Program-made: the position numbers and the translations under genes | Source: Bizionia myxarmorum | Lineage (GTDB): Bacteria > Bacteroidota > Bacteroidia > Flavobacteriales > Flavobacteriaceae | Direction: 5' to 3' | NCBI RefSeq assembly: GCF_008086205.1 | Contig: NZ_VSKK01000003.1 | Location: 1 to 64,000, forward strand | Length of the DNA: 64,000 bases | Part shown: one piece after another, positions 34,797 to 43,099 of the stretch | Layout: every line of letters begins with the position of its first letter | How positions within the stretch are numbered: the stretch's first letter is position 1 | Notes under the pieces: generated by a model | Database searches by the model: none | Told to the model about the DNA's origin: nothing | What the model saw: the letters and a program-made list of their open reading frames with translations, nothing else

Positions 34797-37712
34797 ATGC
34801 GATTACTCGTTTTTCTAGTTCTTTGTATTACGACCAATTCATTGGTTTATGGGCAAACGCCAGATCCTTTGTTAACGGCAGACGCCCAAGCACAAATGAA
34901 ATGGGTAGATAGTATTTATACAGGAATGACATTGGATGAGAAAATTGGCCAACTTTTTATGGTTCAGGCTTTTTCAAATAAAGATTTACGCCATGAAAAT
35001 ATTATTAGTCAGATGGTGACTAATAATCATATTGGTGGCATTATATTTTCTAAAGGAGATCCAGTTAGTCAGGCTAAATTCAATAATGCTTTACAAAAAG
35101 CAGCTAAAACCCCCTTATTAGTTGGCATGGACGCCGAGTGGGGATTGAGTATGCGTTTGGATTCTACCTATGCTTTTCCGTGGAATATGACATTGGGTGC
35201 TATAAAAGATAATAAACTTGTTGAAAAAGCAGGGTTTAATATTGGCGAGCATTGCAAGCGTTTAGGCGTACATTTCAATTTTGCTCCAGATATTGATATT
35301 AATATAAATCCGAAGAACCCTATTATTGGTAACCGTTCATTTGGAGAAGATCGTGAAAACGTAACGGAAAAAGCAACGGCGTTTATGAAAGGCATGCATG
35401 ATGCAGGCGTTTTATCAAGTGCGAAACATTTTCCAGGTCATGGAGACACTGATACCGATTCACATTTGGCTTTGCCAACGCTTGATTTTAATTTAAAGCG
35501 TTTAGATTCTATTGAATTATATCCTTACAAACGCTTAATTAAAGATGGTGTTTCTAGTGTTATGGTTGCGCATTTAAATGTGCCAGCTTTACAACCAGAA
35601 GTGGGCTTACCATCCTCTTTATCCAAACATATTATTACAGATATTCTTAAAGATCAAATGGGTTTTAAAGGCCTAATTTTTACTGATGCTTTAAATATGA
35701 AAGGTGTGGCTAATTTTAGTAGTCCAGGTGATATTGATTTGGCAGCTTTTCAAGCAGGTAATGATATTTTACTTATTTCTGAAGATACACCAAAAGCGAT
35801 TGATAAATTGAAAGAAGCCTATGAGGCTGGAGCTATTTCAGAAGAACGTTTAGCACATTCGGTTAAAAAAATATTAAAGGCGAAGTATAAAGTAGGATTA
35901 AATAAATTGAAACCTGTTGAATTGAAAAATTTGGTTTCAGATTTAAATAGACCTCAAGACGATGTTCTTTATGAAAAATTAATTGAAAGCGCCATTACCG
36001 TTGTTAAAAATAAAGGAGATATTTTACCAATCCGAAATTTAGAAACAAAAAAAATCGCCTATTTGAAATTAGGTGATGACGATGGTTCAGATTTTTTAAG
36101 AGGACTTCAAAAATATGGTAAAGTTCACGAAGTTGTTGGTGATAATCTTAATGAAGTTATTGAGAAATTAAAGGCTTACAATACAGTAATTATAGGTTTT
36201 CACCGTTCCAACACAAGTCCTTGGAAAAGTTTCAATTTCACGGATAAAGAGCTCGTTTGGCTTTATGAAATATCAAGAACCAATAACGTTATTTTAGATG
36301 TTTTTGTAAGACCATATGCTCTATTGGATTTAAAAACGTTAGAAAACATTGAAGGTTTGGTTGTTAGCTATCAAAACAGTCCAATAGCTCAAGATGCGTC
36401 TGCACAAATTATTTTTGGAGCCGTTCAAGCTCAAGGTGTTTTGCCAGTTTCCATAGGAAACGGTTACGTTGCTGGAAACGGATTAAATTTGTCTAGTTTA
36501 TCTCGTTTAGGTTATGCCATCCCAGAACGCGTGGGTATGAGCAGTGAAAAATTGAATAAAATAGATGCCATTGCTCAAAAAGCTGTAGATGGAAAAATGA
36601 CGCCTGGAATTCAACTATTGGTAGCTAGAAAGGGAAAGGTTATTTATAATAAAAATTTTGGAAAACATACGTATGAACCTAATGCCGAACCAGTCAAGTT
36701 TAATGATATGTATGATGTGGCTTCACTTACCAAAATTTTAGCAACCTTGCCTTTATTGATGGAATTGGAAGAAAAAGGCGCTGTAACATTGGATACTAAA
36801 TTATCTAAAATTCTTCCAGATTATGCTAATTCTAATAAAAAAGACATCACTTTAAAACAAATGCTTTCGCATTATGCGCGCTTGAGTCCATGGATTCCCT
36901 TTTACTTTAAAACCTTGGATGCTAATAAAAAACCAGACCCTAGATATTATAGAAATGAATCTGGCGGGAAATTTACCGTAAAAGTGGCCAATGAATTATA
37001 CATGCGCGCGGATTATCAAGATTCTATGCAGAAAATTATTAAGGATACAGATTTGCTTAAAAGTTTAACCTACCGTTATAGCGATTTGCCCTATTTTATT
37101 CTTAAAAAATATATTGAAAATTATTATGATAAAGGTTTAGACGAGTTGGTTCAAGATCATTTTTACCAATCAATGGGCGCCAATCACACAACTTACAACC
37201 CGAGCAGTATTTTTAGTGATATTAATATTGTACCATCAGAAATTGATGATTATTACCGCTATCAAAAAATTCAAGGTTACGTGCATGATATGGGTGCGGC
37301 TATGCAAGGTGGAGTTGGCGGACATGCGGGTATTTTTAGTAACGCCAATGATGTGGCTAAAATTATGCAAACCTTCCTGCAAAAAGGATTTTATGGTGGC
37401 AAGCGCTATTTTAAACCAGAAACTTTAGATAAATTTAATACCTGTTTCTATTGTGATCAAAATAACCGTCGTGGAATTGGTTTTGATAAACCGCAATTAG
37501 GAACGTCGGGACCAACGTGTGGTTGTGTATCTATGTCTAGTTTTGGGCATTCTGGATTTACAGGAACCTATGCATGGGCAGATCCAGATGAAGAAATTGT
37601 TTATGTGTTTTTAGCGAATAGAACATTTCCAAGCGCTGGAACAAATACCTTATTAAAGGAAAATATTAGAACTGACATTCAACAATTGATTTACGAAGCT
37701 ATAATCGATTAA
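34797..37712 (+). CDS. Secreted GH3 beta-N-acetylglucosaminidase fused to a serine beta-lactamase-like domain
   Basis: A signal peptide (residues 1-20, ending VYGQ) is followed by a GH3 domain. It has the NagZ-type catalytic loop KHFPGHGDTDTDSH (210-223) and nucleophile D297 in FTDALNMKG. The second half (about 580-971) is a penicillin-binding/beta-lactamase fold with the SxxK motif SLTK (S643, K646). The fusion is common in Bacteroidota. It probably trims peptidoglycan or chitin-type sugars in the periplasm or outside. The role of the second domain is unproven. Confidence 0.9.
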   Translation: MRLLVFLVLCITTNSLVYGQTPDPLLTADAQAQMKWVDSIYTGMTLDEKIGQLFMVQAFSNKDLRHENIISQMVTNNHIGGIIFSKGDPVSQAKFNNALQKAAKTPLLVGMDAEWGLSMRLDSTYAFPWNMTLGAIKDNKLVEKAGFNIGEHCKRLGVHFNFAPDIDININPKNPIIGNRSFGEDRENVTEKATAFMKGMHDAGVLSSAKHFPGHGDTDTDSHLALPTLDFNLKRLDSIELYPYKRLIKDGVSSVMVAHLNVPALQPEVGLPSSLSKHIITDILKDQMGFKGLIFTDALNMKGVANFSSPGDIDLAAFQAGNDILLISEDTPKAIDKLKEAYEAGAISEERLAHSVKKILKAKYKVGLNKLKPVELKNLVSDLNRPQDDVLYEKLIESAITVVKNKGDILPIRNLETKKIAYLKLGDDDGSDFLRGLQKYGKVHEVVGDNLNEVIEKLKAYNTVIIGFHRSNTSPWKSFNFTDKELVWLYEISRTNNVILDVFVRPYALLDLKTLENIEGLVVSYQNSPIAQDASAQIIFGAVQAQGVLPVSIGNGYVAGNGLNLSSLSRLGYAIPERVGMSSEKLNKIDAIAQKAVDGKMTPGIQLLVARKGKVIYNKNFGKHTYEPNAEPVKFNDMYDVASLTKILATLPLLMELEEKGAVTLDTKLSKILPDYANSNKKDITLKQMLSHYARLSPWIPFYFKTLDANKKPDPRYYRNESGGKFTVKVANELYMRADYQDSMQKIIKDTDLLKSLTYRYSDLPYFILKKYIENYYDKGLDELVQDHFYQSMGANHTTYNPSSIFSDINIVPSEIDDYYRYQKIQGYVHDMGAAMQGGVGGHAGIFSNANDVAKIMQTFLQKGFYGGKRYFKPETLDKFNTCFYCDQNNRRGIGFDKPQLGTSGPTCGCVSMSSFGHSGFTGTYAWADPDEEIVYVFLANRTFPSAGTNTLLKENIRTDIQQLIYEAIID

Positions 37713-37817
37713 ATTTTGATTATTTGTATAGAATTTCAATGTTTTACGACCAATGGTTGAAATGTAAAAATTATAAGTTTTCGTCTCATGGAAACTTAAA
37801 ATAGAACACAGATAGGA

Positions 37818-38957
37818 ATGAAAATAGGAATCGTATGTTATCCAACTTTTGGAGGTAGTGGCGTTGTTGCAACGGAATTAGGAATTGAACTTTCAAAACG
37901 TGGTCACGAAGTCCATTTCATAACCTATAAACAGCCTGTTAGATTGGAATTATTAGGTAGTAACGTACATTTTCATGAAGTTACGGTTCCAGAATATCCA
38001 TTGTTTCATTATCAACCGTATGAGCTAGCACTTTCTAGTAAATTGGTAGATATGGTAAAGCTTCATAAAATTGAAGTTTTGCACGTGCATTACGCCATTC
38101 CTCATGCCTATGCCGCTTATATGGCTAAAAAGATGTTGGAGGCAGAAGGCATCAACTTGCCATTTGTAACAACCTTGCACGGAACTGATATTACGCTTGT
38201 GGGAAGCCATCCTTTTTATAAAACAGCTGTTACTTTTAGTATTAATAATTCGGATGCAGTAACATCAGTTTCTGAAAGTTTAAAAAAAGATACTTTACGC
38301 TTATTTGATATTACAAATGAAATTGAAGTTATAACCAATTTTATTGATATTGGTAAGTATGTTAATAATTTCACGGATTGTCAACGTGCTATGATGGCTA
38401 AAGATGAGGAACGTATTATTACCCATGTTAGTAATTTCCGATCTGTGAAACGTATTCCCGACGTTATTAAAGTGTTTTATAATATTCAAAAGGAACTACC
38501 AGCAAAATTAATGATGGTTGGTGAAGGTCCCGAAAAAGAAGACGCTGAAATGTTAGCTAAAAAATTAGGTATCGAGGATAAAGTTGTGTTTTTAGGAAAT
38601 AGTAATGAAGTTGACCGGATTTTATGCTTTTCAGATTTATTCCTTTTACCATCTCAAACGGAAAGTTTTGGATTAGCAGCTTTGGAGGCTATGGCTTCTG
38701 GAGTTCCTGTTATTTCAAGTAATTCTGGTGGAATCCCTGAAGTGAACGTTCATGGGGTTTCTGGTTATTTAAGTGATGTAGGTGATGTGGATGATATGAG
38801 TAAAAATGCGCTGTCTATTTTGAGAGATACAGACACTTTAAACACCTTCAAAGCTCAAGCAGCAAAAGAGGCCACTAAATTTGATATTTCTAAAATAGTA
38901 CCACAATATGAAGCTATTTATGAAAAAACGTTGGCTAAAAGCAAAATCCTAAAATAA
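37818..38957 (+). CDS. bshA: N-acetyl-alpha-D-glucosaminyl L-malate synthase BshA
   Basis: A GT4 glycosyltransferase of 379 residues. It begins MKIGIVCYPTFGGSGVVATELG and has the nucleotide-sugar motif ESFGLAALEAMASGVPVI. These match BshA, the first enzyme of bacillithiol synthesis, which joins UDP-GlcNAc and malate. This implies a bacillithiol-based thiol pool, of interest next to the decayed glutathione-synthetase-like remnant at 48689. Confidence 0.93.
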   Translation: MKIGIVCYPTFGGSGVVATELGIELSKRGHEVHFITYKQPVRLELLGSNVHFHEVTVPEYPLFHYQPYELALSSKLVDMVKLHKIEVLHVHYAIPHAYAAYMAKKMLEAEGINLPFVTTLHGTDITLVGSHPFYKTAVTFSINNSDAVTSVSESLKKDTLRLFDITNEIEVITNFIDIGKYVNNFTDCQRAMMAKDEERIITHVSNFRSVKRIPDVIKVFYNIQKELPAKLMMVGEGPEKEDAEMLAKKLGIEDKVVFLGNSNEVDRILCFSDLFLLPSQTESFGLAALEAMASGVPVISSNSGGIPEVNVHGVSGYLSDVGDVDDMSKNALSILRDTDTLNTFKAQAAKEATKFDISKIVPQYEAIYEKTLAKSKILK

Positions 38958-39035
38958 CAACGCTTTCTTCAATCTAAAAAATTTTTATATAGTTTTATTT
39001 TATAACTTGAGATTTATTTTTAAAATCTCTATAAA

Positions 39036-40442
39036 ATGAACAGAAAAAATTTCCTAAATCTAACCGCTAGAGCGGGCCTTTTTCTTGGTCTTACACCTAG
39101 TTTATTAGCAGGTAACCGTCAAGATAATTTTCAAGAAACAGAAGCTGTTAACGCTGTTTTAGAGGTTAATAAAGCCAAAGGAAATATGGTAAGCTTTGCC
39201 GATAAACCTATCGATAAAGTCCGTGTTGGAATGATTGGAATGGGAAATAGAGGAGCTGTACTTATTCAAATGTTTGAATATTTAGTAAAGCATAACCATT
39301 CTGAAATTGTTGCACTTTCCGATTTAAAAGAAGCTAAAGTCCAAAAACAAAACGATTATTTAAAAACCATTCAAGATACAGCCGCCGATTTATATTTTGG
39401 AGGTGAAGATGAATGGAAAAAAGTGGTTCAACGTGATGATATTGATTTGCTGATTATTGCAACGCCTTGGAGCTTCCACACCGAAATGTGTATTTATGGC
39501 ATGGAAAACAATAAACATGTAGCCTGCGAGCAGCCTTTAGCCTTAACCATGAAAGATTGTTGGAAGCTAATAGAGGTTTCTGAACGTACTGAAAAGCATT
39601 GTATGTACATGGAAAATTGCTGTTTTAATGGCGAGGAACTTTGGGTACTTAATATGATTGATCAAGGGGTTTTTGGTGATATTAATCATGCAGAAGGCGC
39701 TTACATTCACGATCTCCGCAAACACATGTTGGATGACACCTATTATGAAGATCATTGGCGCATAAAACATCATGAAAAACATAATGGCAACTTTTATACC
39801 GGTCACGGTTTAGGACCTGTTAGTTTTTACATGGATATTGGTCGTGGTGATAATTACGATCATATGGTTAGTATGAGTTCTAGAGAGCAAAGTTTAAGTG
39901 AAGCTGCCAAAATGGAGAATTTTGAGACTCAAAAGTTTGCTTGTGGCGACATGAACACCTCATTAATTAAGACGAAGAAAGGCAAAACCATCATGCTTCA
40001 ATTTGATACGCATACGGGCAGACCTTATTCCAGATTAAACACTGTTACCGGAACGAAAGCGGTTCATGAAGGTTATCCATCTCGTTTATATGTTGGACAT
40101 AAGGAATTGCAATGGGGACATTCTTGGTTAAAAGATGAAGAATATCAAGATTACAGAGAGCGTTATGATCATCCCCTTTGGAAAAAATTACGAACGCAAA
40201 TTGATGCCAATGCTGTTGGACATGGCGGAATGGATTTCGTGATGATTTATAGAATGATTCGTTTTTTGAATCAAGGTTTACCTTTGGATATTAACCTATA
40301 CGATAGTGTTCTTTGGAGTGCTATTACGCCTTTATCGGAAATATCAGTCAATAATAATAGTGCTAGCACAAAAATCCCGGATTTTACAGGTGGAACTTGG
40401 GAGAAGCCACGTAAAAGTGAGATATTAAGAGATATTATGTAA
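39036..40442 (+). CDS. Gfo/Idh/MocA oxidoreductase, GH109-like glycosidase
   Basis: A leader with a polar-basic start (NRKNFLNLTARAGLF) and hydrophobic core is followed by a Rossmann fold (KVRVGMIGMGNRGAVLI) and the conserved CEQPLALTMKDCW. A C-terminal GFO domain with YTGHGLGPVSFYMDIGRGD is shared with GH109 alpha-N-acetylgalactosaminidases, which use tightly bound NAD. The leader lacks twin Arg, so Tat export is uncertain. The gene converges with a sugar kinase gene that overlaps its end by 8 bases. Confidence 0.85.
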   Translation: MNRKNFLNLTARAGLFLGLTPSLLAGNRQDNFQETEAVNAVLEVNKAKGNMVSFADKPIDKVRVGMIGMGNRGAVLIQMFEYLVKHNHSEIVALSDLKEAKVQKQNDYLKTIQDTAADLYFGGEDEWKKVVQRDDIDLLIIATPWSFHTEMCIYGMENNKHVACEQPLALTMKDCWKLIEVSERTEKHCMYMENCCFNGEELWVLNMIDQGVFGDINHAEGAYIHDLRKHMLDDTYYEDHWRIKHHEKHNGNFYTGHGLGPVSFYMDIGRGDNYDHMVSMSSREQSLSEAAKMENFETQKFACGDMNTSLIKTKKGKTIMLQFDTHTGRPYSRLNTVTGTKAVHEGYPSRLYVGHKELQWGHSWLKDEEYQDYRERYDHPLWKKLRTQIDANAVGHGGMDFVMIYRMIRFLNQGLPLDINLYDSVLWSAITPLSEISVNNNSASTKIPDFTGGTWEKPRKSEILRDIM

Positions 40443-41514
40443 ACTGCGTTTTGGTGATTTTTTTAATAGCATCTAAATTATCAAAAACAGATTGTAAAAG
40501 GGTAAACTGATTAGCAGCACGATCTAAATTATGAGTGGGATAAGCCGTTTTATAATAGGTGTCGTTATTCAAGAAATCCGTTAAAAAGCGCAACCCCATA
40601 ATATAAATGATGGTTTGAATTCCTAATGGTAGATAGGCTATTTCTTGAGAAGTAAGAATTGCTTTTGTTTTTACTGCAAAGCCTTCGCAATAAGCAGCAT
40701 AAAGCTCTAAATTTATCTCAATTTTATTTAAATCGATTTCATCTTCGGTTGCAGTAGCACAAATAGAACGCACTGAATCTCCAAAATCATAATGCACCAA
40801 TCCGGGCATAACGGTATCTAAATCTATAACCGCTAATCCATTGTGGTTTTCATCAAATAGAATATTAGATAATTTGGCATCATTGTGTGTAATTCGAGTA
40901 GGGAAGTGGTTTGCAGTTTGTAAAGTTGCTAATTTACACATGGCTAATTGGTGATTTTTAGCAAACAGAATCCAATCCGCTGTCTGTTCTTTTCTGTTGA
41001 AATTGGCTTGTTTTAAAGCGGTTTCAAATTGCGAAAAGCGCCAAGGAACCGAATGAAAATCTTTTAAAGTTTCGGTAATAGCTTCCGAAGAAATAGTTTC
41101 AGTGTTTACTATAAAATCGCCATACAATTTCCCGGCTTCAAAGGCGAGTTTTGATGATTCTGCTATTTCAATCGTTAACGCGTTAGGAATAAAACGCATG
41201 ACATTCCAAAAGGCATTTTCATGTTTAAAAACGTATTGGTCTTGAGCTGTTTTTAAATAGGTAACCGCTTGGTAAGGTGAATTTGTCTTTTTATAATTGG
41301 CTTGTAAATGCGCGCTAACCAGTACTTTATTCGCAATGACCGCTTCAGCATTTTTAAATACAGCACTGTTTAATTTTTGAACAATAAATTTATCATCTTT
41401 TTTATCCGTTACTAAAAAGGTATCATTAATATGACCCGATTGCAACGTTTCTATTTGTATCGATGAATTGTCAATTCCGAAAATTTCACGTATATAATCA
41501 AGATTACCTATCAT
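40435..41514 (-). CDS. APH-family sugar kinase, N-acetylhexosamine 1-kinase-like (NahK/AmgK type)
   Basis: A 359-residue aminoglycoside-phosphotransferase fold. It has QTLQSGHINDTF-like glycine-rich start (QSGHINDTFLV), the catalytic loop THNDAKLSNILFD and the metal motif VIDLDTVMPG. Length and context match anomeric N-acetylhexosamine kinases. The nucleotidyltransferase gene overlaps its start (TAATG), so the pair should make HexNAc-1-P and then NDP-HexNAc. Substrate (GlcNAc, GalNAc or MurNAc) is not set. Confidence 0.8.
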   Translation of the reverse strand: MIGNLDYIREIFGIDNSSIQIETLQSGHINDTFLVTDKKDDKFIVQKLNSAVFKNAEAVIANKVLVSAHLQANYKKTNSPYQAVTYLKTAQDQYVFKHENAFWNVMRFIPNALTIEIAESSKLAFEAGKLYGDFIVNTETISSEAITETLKDFHSVPWRFSQFETALKQANFNRKEQTADWILFAKNHQLAMCKLATLQTANHFPTRITHNDAKLSNILFDENHNGLAVIDLDTVMPGLVHYDFGDSVRSICATATEDEIDLNKIEINLELYAAYCEGFAVKTKAILTSQEIAYLPLGIQTIIYIMGLRFLTDFLNNDTYYKTAYPTHNLDRAANQFTLLQSVFDNLDAIKKITKTQFT

Positions 41515-42395
41515 TACCAGAGTTTTTTAGGGTACATATTGGCATCAACAAACGTTTGGATTTGTTTTCGGGCTAATGGTTCATCAGCCAAATAGGTAAT
41601 TCCAAACCAAGCATCATCCGTGGCTAGCACTTGAATGTTATTTTGTTTATTTTCAATGAGATAATTAATAATATAGGTAATGTAAAATTCATCTTTTTCA
41701 AAATCTGATATAGCATTTAAAAATTTCAGAAATAAGGCATCAGCAACATTAAAAACAGAAGCTTTAAATCCCCAGAAATTCATGGAAACTAACGTTTCGG
41801 GGTTTAATATGTTACTTTTTTTATTATTCTGAACAGTAATATCACCAACATCATTTTTAATAATGGCAGTTTGTTCATCTATAGCTGTTAAATAATTTTT
41901 AGAATCCGTTTTACAAATTCCACGAGATACAGATCCGTTTTCTGATAAGGTGTTTTTTAACGCATAACCAATCAAATAATGATTTGTATTCTCATCATTA
42001 AATAGGGCGCCAAACATCAGTTTAAAAGCCTTTCTTCCATAAAAATCGTCAGCATTAATCAATGTGAAATTAGAAGTGACGATTTTTTTTAATGCTAATA
42101 AGGCATGACCAGTTCCCCATGGTTTTATGCGAGATCTGGAATCTTTTAATTCCTTATTTTGAATCACAAAATCTACAGTAATATTTTCAGGAAATACGCA
42201 AGAATATCGAATTTTAAAAGTTTCAAAAGTTTCGTCACTGACAATAAAAACGATGTGATTATAACCCACTTGAATAGCATCATAAATACTGTAATCCATA
42301 ATAGCGTAGGTGCTATAAACAGGGTGTAATTGCTTTAAGCTCCCAAAGCGAGATCCCATTCCAGCAGCCATAATTGCCAAGGTTTTTTTTGTCAT
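41514..42395 (-). CDS. Sugar-1-phosphate nucleotidyltransferase (MobA-like)
   Basis: The NTP loop AIMAAGMGSRFGSLKQL lies at the N-terminus and the metal site is INADDFYG. I take the ATG at 42395; the longer frame to 42482 overlaps the terminator and the next gene. It is co-translated with the sugar kinase, whose ATG overlaps its stop. The pair recalls AmgK-MurU cell-wall recycling or NahK/GlmU-like salvage. Confidence 0.85.
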   Translation of the reverse strand: MTKKTLAIMAAGMGSRFGSLKQLHPVYSTYAIMDYSIYDAIQVGYNHIVFIVSDETFETFKIRYSCVFPENITVDFVIQNKELKDSRSRIKPWGTGHALLALKKIVTSNFTLINADDFYGRKAFKLMFGALFNDENTNHYLIGYALKNTLSENGSVSRGICKTDSKNYLTAIDEQTAIIKNDVGDITVQNNKKSNILNPETLVSMNFWGFKASVFNVADALFLKFLNAISDFEKDEFYITYIINYLIENKQNNIQVLATDDAWFGITYLADEPLARKQIQTFVDANMYPKKLW

Positions 42396-42406
42396 AAAAC
42401 AAATAT

Positions 42407-42440
42407 AAAAAAAGCACGTCCATAAAGGGCGTGCTTTTGT
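42407..42440 (-). terminator. Terminator hairpin of the barrel protein gene
   Basis: AAAAGCACG (42410-42418) pairs with CGTGCTTTT (42430-42438). On the minus strand it is followed by a T-run, 25 bases past the stop of the barrel gene. Confidence 0.85.
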
Positions 42441-42462
42441 GTAATTGAAAATTTTAAAGAAA

Positions 42463-42975
42463 TTAGAATTGGTATCTGACACCTAATCCAATATCAAAAT
42501 CTAAATCATTATTGTCATAATTGCTGTTTCCAAAACCTAATTCTGGTCTGAAATCTAACGATAATAATAATGGGAAATCAAAACTGTACTCAATACCCAC
42601 AACGCCTGCTAAAAACACAAAGGCATCTGAATCATCACTTTTGTAAAAATCTTTGCCTCTGTAATAATCATTATCAACTGTGTAAGCCCCAAAGCCTACA
42701 CCAGGTCCTGCATACCAGTTAAAACCGCCTTCAATATTCCAAACCCATTGGTACAGACCAGCTACTTTAAATCCATCGTAATATTTACCGTCTCTCCAAC
42801 CTAAATCAAATTCCAAACGGTTGTTGTCTCCAATAGCGCGTTGGTAGGAAATTTCTGCACCAAAACCATCGCTATCACCTAATCGTAATCCAATAGCATT
42901 TTTAGATATTTCTTGTGAAAATCCAATTGCAATAAATCCTAAACTGGCTATAATAGCCAAACATGTGTTTTTCAT
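42463..42975 (-). CDS. Small outer-membrane beta-barrel protein
   Basis: The signal peptide MKNTCLAIIASLGFIAIGFSQ is followed by about eight amphipathic strands with aromatic girdles and a C-terminal Phe (VRYQF). Turns are rich in Asp and Gly (DYYRGKDFYKSDDSD). No enzyme motif. It is a single gene with a strong terminator behind it and a 16-bp inverted repeat in the divergent region ahead. Confidence 0.8.
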   Translation of the reverse strand: MKNTCLAIIASLGFIAIGFSQEISKNAIGLRLGDSDGFGAEISYQRAIGDNNRLEFDLGWRDGKYYDGFKVAGLYQWVWNIEGGFNWYAGPGVGFGAYTVDNDYYRGKDFYKSDDSDAFVFLAGVVGIEYSFDFPLLLSLDFRPELGFGNSNYDNNDLDFDIGLGVRYQF

Positions 42976-43041
42976 AATTTATTTATTTTATTAGTTTATC
43001 TACGTTTAATACGAAACAATAGATCATTTAATTTGTAAAAA

Positions 43042-43084
43042 ATAACACTAAAATTAATGAAATTCTTGTTAGTTTTAGTGTTAT
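43042..43084. promoter_or_regulatory. 16-bp inverted repeat in a divergent intergenic region
   Basis: ATAACACTAAAATTAA (43042-43057) and TTAGTTTTAGTGTTAT (43069-43084) are reverse complements with one mismatch and an 11-base centre. The site lies between two divergent starts, so it looks more like an operator than a terminator. Confidence 0.5.
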
Positions 43085-43099
43085 ACAAATATAAGCAAT

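Noticed and set aside
42396-42482. Longer N-terminus for the nucleotidyltransferase
   Set aside because: It would cross the terminator of the barrel gene and overlap that gene; the NTP loop normally begins right after the start.
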